NCBI GenBank assembly: GCA_013298845.1
Contig: JAAFJN010000001.1
Location: 186,001 to 250,000 of the forward strand
DNA length: 64,000 bases
Reading direction: 5' to 3'
Source of the DNA: Chitinophagales bacterium
Lineage (GTDB): Bacteria > Bacteroidota > Bacteroidia > Chitinophagales > Saprospiraceae
Positions within the stretch are counted from its first letter, which is position 1. The number at the start of each line of letters is the position of its first letter. The notes under the pieces were generated by a model that saw nothing but the letters and a program-made list of their open reading frames with translations, did no database searches and was not told the origin of the DNA. Below are positions 52,835-60,880 of the stretch, piece after piece. A program made the translations under genes and the position numbers.

Positions 52835-54244
52835 TCAGGTTGTTTGAGTTAATTTTTTTTGGTGAAGTTTAGCAAGTTTATATCTCAATGTTTTGGCAAC
52901 GTCTGTCCATGCCTCTTCTTGATTGGGCCAATCACTGATAGGTTTTTGGCGGGATAGAGACTCTATTTCGTCCATATTATCCGTAGGTGAAAGCAATATT
53001 TTAAATACCGAGGTGTTTTGTTTGCCGTCGAGGATAAGTTTTACGTTGTCCGGTTGATTGGCAAAACTGGAGGAGGCAAAAACTAAAATTACATCCGCGC
53101 GCCCTTCTCCCGCTTTTTGTTGAATATCTGTCTTCCAATGCTCCACGGGGATCATTAGTGGTTCGTTCCAGTTTATGACCTTATCTCTTTTCAGAGAGCC
53201 CAGATAGTTGGTACATTTCCTTACTGCCAAATTATCTTGCTCCGAAAATGCAAAAAACACCTCGAAGGGTTTTGCCATATTTGCAAAAGGCTGATTTTCC
53301 CAAATTTCTTCAAATGCTAAATGCGTTACTAAACGTTCATAGTCTTTTTGAATGGATGAATCGTGATTATTGCCCAAACTTAAGACGGCTAATTCCTCTC
53401 CAAATGCATAATTGGAGTCGTGCCGAATATATATATTTTCAAAGTAAGATTTCAAATTGATGGTTGCAGGTAGTTCGTAAATTTCCCGGAATGCCTTTTC
53501 CCAACGTAAACGATAATCATTTTGCCAGGTTTCTCGCTTTGCATCGGCTACTCCGCTAAAATCTATGCGCGAAGGCAATGGAAATATTCCTAATGGCCGC
53601 GAACCATCGTAATTGATCCGGTAATTCGCCGCAGAATGAGCGGTTTGAATTACCCCACTTAGGCTTTGTTCATTAGGTGTAAAAACCAGTACCAGTTTGT
53701 CGGGCATTGAGACAGTACAAATTCCGCCAGTATCGGAATGTCCCGTGCGAGAATCAATTAGGACGTAATCAAAATGCACGGAAAGCCAACGTGAAAATTC
53801 TGGGAAGAATTCCGGTATTTTTTGGTAAAATTTTGCCCAGTCAAAACCAGTAACACGCCGGGCATATTCGTTTTCGCGGTTTCCTGATCTCAATAAAAAT
53901 AAATTGGTGCTGTTATCGTGCAGTTTGACAGGGATAATTAAGTCATTTATTTTTTCAAAATACTTAATTAATTTAGCCGTTGTTGATTCATTACCTTGTT
54001 TATAGGGGATTTTGGGTAGTTTTTTATTGGCACTTTCAACCCATTCTAATATGCCGCTTTGGTTATTAATATCCTCTAACAAGTGAGGTCGAAAATAGTC
54101 TTCCAAGCCGGGTGCTTCCATATCCCAGTCCATCATCAATACTCGTCCTTCGGTTTTCCGAGAAAGCAATACCGCTGTGTTGGCCAGTGCCATGCTGCGC
54201 CCGGTACCTCCTTTGAACGAATAAAATGTAATAATTTCCCCCAT
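52835..54244 (-). CDS. MinD/ParA-type ATPase fused to a TIR-like domain
   Basis: 469 residues. The N-terminal P-loop has the deviant Walker A FKGGTGRS (10-17, signature Lys11), DWDMEAPGL (39-47) and the Walker B strand FDYVLIDSRTG (158-168), as in the KGGxGRS branch of SIMIBI ATPases seen in conflict systems. Residues ~326-455 look like a TIR fold: PFEVFFAFSEQDN, a VINWNE segment, VEHWKTDIQQKAGEGRADVILVFASSSF, and a C-terminal helix ISDWPNQEEAW that matches the end of the neighbouring TIR protein. The SxWCxxE catalytic motif is absent, so the TIR is probably structural. Gaps of 7 and 8 nt to its neighbours imply an operon. Confidence 0.85.
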   Translation of the reverse strand: MGEIITFYSFKGGTGRSMALANTAVLLSRKTEGRVLMMDWDMEAPGLEDYFRPHLLEDINNQSGILEWVESANKKLPKIPYKQGNESTTAKLIKYFEKINDLIIPVKLHDNSTNLFLLRSGNRENEYARRVTGFDWAKFYQKIPEFFPEFSRWLSVHFDYVLIDSRTGHSDTGGICTVSMPDKLVLVFTPNEQSLSGVIQTAHSAANYRINYDGSRPLGIFPLPSRIDFSGVADAKRETWQNDYRLRWEKAFREIYELPATINLKSYFENIYIRHDSNYAFGEELAVLSLGNNHDSSIQKDYERLVTHLAFEEIWENQPFANMAKPFEVFFAFSEQDNLAVRKCTNYLGSLKRDKVINWNEPLMIPVEHWKTDIQQKAGEGRADVILVFASSSFANQPDNVKLILDGKQNTSVFKILLSPTDNMDEIESLSRQKPISDWPNQEEAWTDVAKTLRYKLAKLHQKKLTQTT

Positions 54245-54251
54245 TGTTAAT

Positions 54252-54935
54252 CTAAACAGTTGGTTGCGGTGGTGTTTTAATGTTGGTAATAAAGTTACGA
54301 ATCTGATTTTTTCCCTCCTCTGTATCTATATCGTGGAGTGTAAAATCGGGACAACTTGCGCAAATGTCGGTCTTTTTATTCAAAACAACGGTTTGCACGA
54401 TACCAATTTTATCCAGAAGGTCGGTTAACTTGTCGGTAAATTCTCCTTCTTTTTCAAAATTAGGTCGCAAATACAGACGGCGCAAATCCACCATGTGATT
54501 TTTTCGCTGCCGCAAAAAAGGTGGCATTTCTTCGGGATTTCCGGCAATAAGAACCGGTATAACAAAACCAATGTCCGGGTTGTTTTCGGCCTCCAGATGC
54601 TGAAGACGTTTTTGTTCCAGGCGGGACATTCCTTCCAATTCACTGGCGCACCACAATGATTCACCAAAATAATCGCGGGAGTATAAAATAACCCAGGCAA
54701 TACTCTTACAAAGACCGGCACTTAGTGTCTGTAAATCGAAAGCAAAATTGGGGAAGATGTGTTGATCCAAAAACACATTATGCCCATTTTCGTCCCGAAC
54801 ATTGCTATCAGGTAAATAATATTGAATTGTTTTGCTGATCTCAGCCGCAAAAGTGGCAGAAAAAACATTCGGTTGGTCATTAATATTGTACCCATTCCGA
54901 TAACTGATAAAGCAGGTATATTTAAAGGTCGTCAT
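54252..54935 (-). CDS. Stand-alone TIR-domain protein
   Basis: 227 residues. The TIR core starts YTCFISYRNG (6-15), continues with FLDQHIFP (55-62, BB-loop region) and contains SRDYFGESLWCASELEGM (86-103). The last holds the SxWCxxE motif with the predicted catalytic Glu99, so NAD+-cleaving or base-exchange activity is plausible. A ~70-residue C-terminal tail with a CASC pair follows. TIR enzymes are toxic or make signalling nucleotides in prokaryotic immunity (family knowledge). It overlaps no gene: 7 nt before the ATPase-TIR gene, 4 nt after the TIR part of the ROCO locus. Confidence 0.88.
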   Translation of the reverse strand: MTTFKYTCFISYRNGYNINDQPNVFSATFAAEISKTIQYYLPDSNVRDENGHNVFLDQHIFPNFAFDLQTLSAGLCKSIAWVILYSRDYFGESLWCASELEGMSRLEQKRLQHLEAENNPDIGFVIPVLIAGNPEEMPPFLRQRKNHMVDLRRLYLRPNFEKEGEFTDKLTDLLDKIGIVQTVVLNKKTDICASCPDFTLHDIDTEEGKNQIRNFITNIKTPPQPTV

Positions 54936-54939
54936 AGGA

Positions 54940-55497
54940 TTATTTATTATTTATCTGTTGTACAACTTCGCGTATTTTTTGGGTAACACTTAACCATGCT
55001 TCGTCTGCCTGATTCCAGTTTACTACAGGTTTCCCTTTTTCGGGTAAGGCCGTAAATATCGAAAACGGTGCGGATTCCCAATCACAAGGGCGAACAATCA
55101 CCGGTATAACAAATGCCTCAGCCCGACGGTGTCGTTCAATGGCAATGTTGATTTCTTCCCAAATATAATCGGTTGCCATAAAGTCACTGCTGACCAAAAG
55201 GATAATAATATCGGCGGTAGCCAAGTGTTGTTTGATTCGGTTATCCCATTCTTCACCGGGCACCAAATCGTTATCGTCCCACGTCAAAAGTTCTTCCCGG
55301 CGTTTTAGAACATTCAGGTGTTTTTTAAAAGCCTCTAAATGTTGTTTGTCCGCTTTGGAATAGGAAATAAATATTTTTGGCTTTTTAGGAATGAAATAAG
55401 TTGTTAAAAACACGTGATCGAGCAAACGCAATACATCTACGTCTTCGTAACTATTATTACACTCAACTGTGCGTTTGCCTCGTTCCTGCCGACGCAT
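54940..55497 (-). CDS. TIR domain, C-terminal fragment of the ROCO gene
   Basis: 185 residues from ATG 55497. Residues 1-38 (RRQERGKRTVECNNSYEDVDVLRLLDHVF) are the end of a ROCO C-terminal linker. The TIR starts PKIFISYSKADK (40-51), has TWDDNDLVPGEEW (72-84) and SSDFMATDYIWEE (103-115), which carries the predicted catalytic Glu114/115. It could be expressed alone by reinitiation, giving an uncoupled TIR. The gap to the next gene is 4 nt. Confidence 0.7.
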   Translation of the reverse strand: MRRQERGKRTVECNNSYEDVDVLRLLDHVFLTTYFIPKKPKIFISYSKADKQHLEAFKKHLNVLKRREELLTWDDNDLVPGEEWDNRIKQHLATADIIILLVSSDFMATDYIWEEINIAIERHRRAEAFVIPVIVRPCDWESAPFSIFTALPEKGKPVVNWNQADEAWLSVTQKIREVVQQINNK

Positions 55498-55510
55498 GAG
55501 GTCGGCGTAG

Positions 55511-57016
55511 TCATAAAAATGAGGAGTACTCAGATGCTGTCAGATGCTGACAGGTATTACAATTGCAGGGTACTAATTTTTCCACTTTTAACCCCTGGTA
55601 ACTACCGTTGAGGCGGTCTATTTCGTCGGATACAATGGTGACAAGTTCTCGTGATTGCGCTCCAATACAATGTAGGCGGAGGTATTTTTCACCGTAGGTT
55701 TCCACCACGCGCATTCGGGCACCCACACGCTCGAATACTACTCCTGTTCGCCACGCCTGTTCGGTATTTTTTACAAAACGGTGGAGTCGCACAATCAGGC
55801 GACTAAGTAACCCCTTGGGCATAAATTTATACCGATAATGCAGTTGCAGACTGTTTTTTTCGTCCCATTCTAATTTTGGCGTTGAAGCGGGCAACAAGTG
55901 CGGGACCAGATATTGGTCAACGGTATCGGGAATGGGATAGCACAGTTCAAACTTCATCATGAGTTGAAGCAATTCGTCGTGCAGATTACGATAGTCCGAT
56001 TTTTCCCAGATATCGGCGGCATCCTGCCGGTGAAAACGCCCTTGTTTCTCTTTGATTTTGGTATCATCCAAGACTTCATATACCCCGTTCACCATCCACT
56101 GATTATCCAAAAATACTGTGCGGCGCAGCAGCGGATCGTCGTGAAAATAAAGTACTACCCCAAGATCGTGCAGGTAACGACCCAGTACGCGTACCCCGTC
56201 GGGCTGGATATTACTTTCGGCACAGATGGCCTCAAAGCGCTCATAACTAATGCGTTTTTCACCTGTTTGACGGAGTTGTTCACAAGTGGCACGCACAGAT
56301 ATCCAGTTGGATGCCCACGGCTCACGTGTATGGGGCATGGCTTGTAATTCCAGATGAATGCGATGCAGTAATTCGTCAAAACCCGTGCTATCCTGACTTA
56401 GATCCAGGTAAAATACGTCTTTAACGTTGCCGAATTGGGCTTTTAAGCCGGTTTGGTCTAAATCGCGTTGCCGCCCGGCTTTACAATTTTGGACAATAAT
56501 CACCGGGCTGCGCTCCGAGAGTAATTCCACAATTTGTAACCAATAATCAAATCGAGTATCCTCTTTGCGCGCATCATCCACGAGGATGTAGAGGGAGCGT
56601 TTGGTGAGAAAAAACTGGTGGGTGCTGTGGTAAATTTCCTGTCCCCCAAAATCCCAAATATTTGCTTTAAACTCTTGCTCGTTATGGCACTGAAACGTAT
56701 GGGTCATAATTTCAATCCCGTGCGTGCTGTCGGAGGGTAAGGGCCGCCCGAACCCATGCATTATTTTTTCCGCCAGTGTGGTTTTTCCCACACCGCCTTC
56801 CCCTAAAATTAATAATTTGGCTTCGTTAAGTGGTTTAGAACCTTGTTTTTGAGATTCAAACCAGGTAATAATCGCTTCGTTACCTTGGTTTGCAATTTCT
56901 AACGGAGGAGAAGTAAGGGGACAGTCAAAGACATTGACTCCGTTTTCTATTTTTTTGTTTTTTAATAGAGGCAAGATTGGACTTAAATCGCTAATTTGGG
57001 TTTCTGAACAGTCCAA
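55511..57016 (-). CDS. Roc-COR fragment of the ROCO gene
   Basis: 501 residues from ATG 57016; the frame is open back to 57361. The N-terminus is the last leucine-rich repeat (CSETQISDLSPILP). The Roc GTPase has G1 GEGGVGKT (72-79), G3 DFGGQE (122-127) and a G4-like QNCKAG (176-181) in place of NKxD. The COR dimerisation domain fills ~215-430. The C-terminus carries the Cys motif CNCNTC and then runs off-frame, 13 residues after the lesion. As a fragment it would lack both most LRRs and the TIR. Confidence 0.7.
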   Translation of the reverse strand: MDCSETQISDLSPILPLLKNKKIENGVNVFDCPLTSPPLEIANQGNEAIITWFESQKQGSKPLNEAKLLILGEGGVGKTTLAEKIMHGFGRPLPSDSTHGIEIMTHTFQCHNEQEFKANIWDFGGQEIYHSTHQFFLTKRSLYILVDDARKEDTRFDYWLQIVELLSERSPVIIVQNCKAGRQRDLDQTGLKAQFGNVKDVFYLDLSQDSTGFDELLHRIHLELQAMPHTREPWASNWISVRATCEQLRQTGEKRISYERFEAICAESNIQPDGVRVLGRYLHDLGVVLYFHDDPLLRRTVFLDNQWMVNGVYEVLDDTKIKEKQGRFHRQDAADIWEKSDYRNLHDELLQLMMKFELCYPIPDTVDQYLVPHLLPASTPKLEWDEKNSLQLHYRYKFMPKGLLSRLIVRLHRFVKNTEQAWRTGVVFERVGARMRVVETYGEKYLRLHCIGAQSRELVTIVSDEIDRLNGSYQGLKVEKLVPCNCNTCQHLTASEYSSFL

Positions 57017-57361
57017 CCAAGATAATTGATCTAAGTTAGAAATTGGGTTTAAATTATTAATAAGCGTGTTATTGCAATGTAAGCCTTCTATGTTTATTAA
57101 GTTTGAAATGGGTGTTAAGTCGGTAATTTGGGTATAGGAACATCCTAGTTGTTGCAGTTTTATTAAGTTTGCAATAGGTGTTAAGTCAGTAATTTGTGTA
57201 TAAGAACAGTTTAAAAACTGGAGGCTATTGAGATATTTTATCGGAGATAAATCGCTGATTTGTGTACGTGAACAGTTTAAATAATTTAGATTAGCAAGCC
57301 TTTTTAAAGGTGTTAAGTCAGTGATTTGTATATTGGAACAAGTTAATTGTTGCAGGTTTAT

Positions 57362-58057
57362 TTAGTTTGCAATGGGCGATAAGTCGCTGATTTGTGTGTT
57401 GTGGCAATTCAAAAACTGTAACTGTGAGAAATTAGCAATAGGTGCTAAATCACTAATTTGTGTGTTGGAACAATCCAAAAACTGTAACTGTGAGAAATTA
57501 GCAATAGGTGCTAAATTATTTATTTGCGTGTTCCTACAGTTCAGATTTTCAAGATTACAGAGATTAACAATGGGGGCTAAATCACTAATTTGTGTGTGTG
57601 ATAAACCAAGCACTTGGAGGTTACAAAGATCTTTTATGGGTGATAAATCGCTAACGTAAGTGTAGGAAATGTCAAGTTCTTGTAGTTGTAATAACTTTGA
57701 TAAGGGTGATAAGTCATGCAGGTTTCCAAGTTTCAATGGGTCACGCAAAGAAATCCGCCGGAGTTGAGTCAACTTGGACAGTTCTGGCTGTAGTTGTTTC
57801 AGTGCAGTCTGTTTCGGCAGTGTATGTTTAACCGTCTTATTCTTTTTAATCGTCTTTTTTCTGATTATTGCTCTCTGACGCGTCGCTATAAAAGAGTGGG
57901 AGTCTTCTACAATCAACTCCTCTAACCAAACCAATTCTCCTATTTCACTAGGTATTTCGGTAAGCCCACAATCTCCCAAATCAAGCCGGGTGGCGGGTTG
58001 ACCATTCTTACGTTGTTCTATATTTTCTAAGATGCGTTCAAGGGCTAATTTCGACAT
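57362..58057 (-). CDS. LRR N-terminal fragment of the ROCO gene
   Basis: 231 residues from ATG 58057. After an N-terminal helix (LERILENIEQRKNG) come a RLDLGDCGLTEIPSEIGEL capping repeat and about six internalin-like 22-residue LRRs of consensus LxxLxCxxTQISDLxPIxN. Two consecutive units (about 57395-57530) are near-identical at the DNA level (66-bp period). The frame ends at the TAA (57362-57364) in the middle of a repeat; the same frame reopens at once and continues with four more repeats into the Roc fragment. Confidence 0.72.
   Translation of the reverse strand: MSKLALERILENIEQRKNGQPATRLDLGDCGLTEIPSEIGELVWLEELIVEDSHSFIATRQRAIIRKKTIKKNKTVKHTLPKQTALKQLQPELSKLTQLRRISLRDPLKLGNLHDLSPLSKLLQLQELDISYTYVSDLSPIKDLCNLQVLGLSHTQISDLAPIVNLCNLENLNCRNTQINNLAPIANFSQLQFLDCSNTQISDLAPIANFSQLQFLNCHNTQISDLSPIAN
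57390..57530. repeat. 66-bp tandem repeat encoding leucine-rich repeats
   Basis: Two adjacent copies with period 66 nt (22 codons) share long identical stretches such as AAAAACTGTAACTGTGAGAA. They are a substrate for slippage or unequal exchange within the LRR array. Confidence 0.8.
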
Positions 58058-58151
58058 AAAGTATCGCGGTTGCGTGGATGAATTTTAAAGTAGCAAAGAT
58101 GGTGTTTTTTGTAGATTTTTCAAAAAAGTATAACCCGTATTCAAAAACTAT

Positions 58152-58187
58152 CCTGGTCTGCCGGGGCCATCGGCCCGGCAGACCAGG
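58152..58187 (-). terminator. GC-rich terminator after the S9 peptidase gene
   Basis: A 14-bp perfect stem (58152-58165 with 58174-58187) and 8-nt loop lie 15 nt past the stop of the gene ending at 58202. On the minus strand the stem is followed by ATAGTTTTTG. Confidence 0.82.
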
Positions 58188-58201
58188 GGGGTAAGTGCAG
58201 C

Positions 58202-60232
58202 CTACGGCGCTACCTTCAACCATTGATCCAACCAGCCAAAAAACTCCCGTTGCCACACGATACTGTTTTGCGGTTTGAGCATCCAGTGTCCTTCATCGGG
58301 AAAAGAGAGCATTTTTGATGGGATATTCCGCATTTGGGCGGCTTGAAAAGCCTGCATTCCTTCGCTAAAAGGCACCCGAAAGTCTTTTTCGTTGTGAATA
58401 ACCATAATCGGGGTATCCCATTTTTGTACGTATTGGTGCGGGCTGAATTTGGTCCACGCCGGATCGGTAGGACGCGACCAGTAATCGGCTCCCAAATCGT
58501 ACTGCGCAAAAAACATTTCCTCCGTGGTGCCCCACCAACTGGTCGTATTGAACATACCGCAGTGGCTGATAAAGGTTTTAAACCGTTTTTCGTGGTTACC
58601 CGCCAGCCAATACACCGAATATCCGCCGAAACTGGCCCCTACCGCACCGAGGCGATCGGCGTTGATCCACGGCTCTTTTTTTACGTCATCGGTGGCCGAA
58701 AGCAGGTCTTGCATGGCCTGCCCGCCCCAATCGCCGGAAATAGCGGCGTTCCAGTCCTGGCCTTCGGGGCCGCCGGGCATACCGCGCCGACACGGTGCAA
58801 TCACCACGTAGCCGTTAGCGGCCATAAGTTGGAGGTTCCAACGGTACGAAAACGACTGGCTAACCGCCGATTGTGGTCCGCCTTGGCACAACAACAACGC
58901 CGGGTACTTCTTTTTGGGGTCAAAATCGGGTGGAAGTACGGTCCACACGTTCATGTCTTTACCGTCGGTGGTGCGCACGGTACGGCGCTCCACTTTCCCT
59001 TTGTCCACACTGTTCCAGATATCCTGGGTAACAAACGAGAGGCGTTTTGCCTTTCCTTTGTCGAGGGTATTAATGGCGTACACTTCGGCGGGTGCATCCA
59101 TCGCGGTTTTGGTAGCAACGACGTTGTTGCCCGCTACCATGATATGGCCGTAATCGTGGCGACCCTCGGTGATGCGCTGAATACGGCGGTCGCTCAGGCG
59201 CAGGTTGTGCACCTGATACGTGAAATCGTTGCTGCTGAGAAAGTACAATGATTTGCTGTCGGGTGCCCATTTGGGGCTATTACATTCCCATTTCCAGTTT
59301 TTGGTGTAATCTTCCCGGACATTGGTGGACAAATCCAGCACCATCAGGCGGGTTTTGTCGGCTTCATACTGCGCGGTTTCCATGCTGGTCCAGGCGAGGT
59401 AGCGGCCATCGGGGGAAAAGATGGGATCAATATCGTAGCCCTGGTTATCGGGGGTAAAATTGGTGGTTTTGCCCGAAGCAATATCGTACACGTAAATATC
59501 GGCATTGGTGCTTTTGGCGGCGGCGGTGCCGTTTTGTTTGCGGCAGGTATAGGCAACGAAGCGGCCGTTGGGGCTGATTTGCACCTGTTCCATACCACCA
59601 AAGGGCAAAGTGGGCGCGTCGAAACGTTCGCCGTAAAGCAAATCGGTGGGTTCAGCGGTAAATTTCCCGTTGGTGTACGGGGCCAAAAACAAGTGGCTGT
59701 ATTTGTAGTCGTGCCAACTGTCCCAGTGGCGGTAAAACAGACCGTCGGAAATGCGGGCCGATGTTTTGGCCAAATCCGGGTAAACTTCGGCGGGCGTTTG
59801 GTCGAGTTTTACATCCAGCGCGTAAATAAGGTAGCGGCCATCGGGAGAATATTTAAAGCCGTTCATTTCGTATTCGCTGGTTTGTTTTTCGTTGGTACCG
59901 TCCACGTTCACTTCGTAGAGCATACCGCCGCGCAAAAAACCGACGCGTTGGTTATCGGGGGTAAATTGTGCGTCACCCGATTTGAGGTTGTCGGGGGTAA
60001 TGGGTTGGGTGTCGCCCAAAGCGATATTCACCACAAAAAGCCGTTTGACGCTTTTGTTTTCGGCAACATCGTAGCGGGTGACGCTGTACACCGCCAATTG
60101 GCCATTGGGTGATACATCTTCGAGGTTAACGCGCCCGATTTTCCAGAGCAATTCGGGGGTGAGTTTGCTTTGGGCGGTTAAAGCAGTGGTGGTAGTGAGC
60201 ATAAGCAGAAGTGCTGCAATTTTTGACATCAT
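58202..60232 (-). CDS. S9C-type acylaminoacyl/DPP-V-like peptidase, exported
   Basis: 676 residues, signal peptide ending at LTAQ. The beta-propeller (about 40-400) has repeats such as FSPDGRYLAWTS. The hydrolase domain carries GASFGGYSVYW (Ser), NEKDFRVPFSEG (Asp) and DEGHWM (His), and RGMPGGPEGQDWN, typical of S9C peptidases (DPP5-like). Releases dipeptides or acylated residues from peptides in the periplasm. The -7 element TACTTTTG at 60265-60272 (minus strand) precedes it by ~33 nt. This is the third S9-type peptidase in the window, after 13577 and 40547. Confidence 0.93.
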   Translation of the reverse strand: MMSKIAALLLMLTTTTALTAQSKLTPELLWKIGRVNLEDVSPNGQLAVYSVTRYDVAENKSVKRLFVVNIALGDTQPITPDNLKSGDAQFTPDNQRVGFLRGGMLYEVNVDGTNEKQTSEYEMNGFKYSPDGRYLIYALDVKLDQTPAEVYPDLAKTSARISDGLFYRHWDSWHDYKYSHLFLAPYTNGKFTAEPTDLLYGERFDAPTLPFGGMEQVQISPNGRFVAYTCRKQNGTAAAKSTNADIYVYDIASGKTTNFTPDNQGYDIDPIFSPDGRYLAWTSMETAQYEADKTRLMVLDLSTNVREDYTKNWKWECNSPKWAPDSKSLYFLSSNDFTYQVHNLRLSDRRIQRITEGRHDYGHIMVAGNNVVATKTAMDAPAEVYAINTLDKGKAKRLSFVTQDIWNSVDKGKVERRTVRTTDGKDMNVWTVLPPDFDPKKKYPALLLCQGGPQSAVSQSFSYRWNLQLMAANGYVVIAPCRRGMPGGPEGQDWNAAISGDWGGQAMQDLLSATDDVKKEPWINADRLGAVGASFGGYSVYWLAGNHEKRFKTFISHCGMFNTTSWWGTTEEMFFAQYDLGADYWSRPTDPAWTKFSPHQYVQKWDTPIMVIHNEKDFRVPFSEGMQAFQAAQMRNIPSKMLSFPDEGHWMLKPQNSIVWQREFFGWLDQWLKVAP

Positions 60233-60264
60233 ATAATAAGGTGTACTTGAGCGTGAATAAGTTA

Positions 60265-60272
60265 CAAAAGTA
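60265..60272 (-). promoter_or_regulatory. Candidate -7 element (TACTTTTG) for the S9C peptidase gene
   Basis: It matches TAnnTTTG on the minus strand 33 nt before the ATG at 60232. Confidence 0.45.
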
Positions 60273-60341
60273 GCACGGTGAACGGAAAACGGCAGCGTTT
60301 CGGTAATTTTTACGAAATTTGCGCTTTAAATGCTGTACACC

Positions 60342-60878
60342 ATGAATCGTATTTTTTCCCTTTTTGCTTTGCTGCTGTTGGGCAGCGGCGGTTTTGCCCA
60401 GGAGGCATCGGTAATAGAGCAACCGACGGAGGCTTTTCCGTTTAAGATTACTTTGGTGCGCCCGGATAGTTCGGAAGTGGCCAGTTCGGCGGTTTTGACC
60501 AACGAAAACCAATTTACCTTATTGGCATTTTGGTTAACCACCTGTATTCCGTGCAGCATCGAACTGGATGCTTACAGCCAGCACTATGCAACGTGGAAAA
60601 AGGAGCATGGTTTGGAAATTATCGCCATTTCGATGGATTTTGCGGATAAATTTCGGCGCATTGAAGCGCGTTTGGCCGAAAAAAAATACCCGTTTCCGGT
60701 GTATTGGGACCGGATACGGGCATTGAAGTATATTTTACCGGGCGGCTTGAACGGCTATCCGCAAATTTTTCTGTTTGACCAAAAAGGGCAATTGGTTTGG
60801 CGCAAAAAAGGGTATTTGTCGGGTGATGAAACCAAAATGCTGGATGAGGTCATCAAACGAAAAACGGTAAAACCCTAA
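60342..60878 (+). CDS. Thioredoxin-like (TlpA/redoxin) exported protein
   Basis: 178 residues from ATG 60342, which gives a signal peptide ending at GFAQ. The thioredoxin fold is clear: LLAFWLTTCIPCSIELDAY carries the CxxC (C-I-P-C, about 75-78), followed by LEIIAISMDF and the cis-Pro region NGYPQIFLF. TlpA-like proteins reduce or oxidise disulfides of periplasmic proteins, for instance in cytochrome c maturation. Partner unknown. The stop is 2 nt from the stop of the convergent gene 60881-62410. Confidence 0.88.
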   Translation: MNRIFSLFALLLLGSGGFAQEASVIEQPTEAFPFKITLVRPDSSEVASSAVLTNENQFTLLAFWLTTCIPCSIELDAYSQHYATWKKEHGLEIIAISMDFADKFRRIEARLAEKKYPFPVYWDRIRALKYILPGGLNGYPQIFLFDQKGQLVWRKKGYLSGDETKMLDEVIKRKTVKP

Positions 60879-60880
60879 GT

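Larger units (their letters stand above)
54940..58057 (-). pseudogene. LRR-Roc-COR-TIR (ROCO) gene split by a nonsense codon and a 10-bp duplication
   Basis: Three open segments (57362-58057, 55511-57016 and its upstream extension, 54940-55497) lie in order on one strand and make one protein when two lesions are undone. Lesion 1: TAA at 57362-57364 inside a leucine-rich repeat where sister repeats have TTA (Leu) in the same place (GCAAACTTAATAAA). Lesion 2: the 10-mer TCAGATGCTG is tandemly duplicated at 55530-55539 and 55540-55549, shifting the frame just after the CNCNTC motif. Removing one copy restores HLSTPHFYDYADLMRRQ and joins the TIR frame. The repaired length is exactly 1035 codons plus stop. 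The reconstructed order is N-terminal LRRs, Roc GTPase, COR, TIR. Either inactivated or, if the duplication is variable, switchable. Confidence 0.88.

Noticed and set aside
57390-57530. Regularly spaced repeats as a CRISPR array
   Set aside because: Period of 66 nt with coding LRR consensus and no unique spacers; it is a protein repeat.
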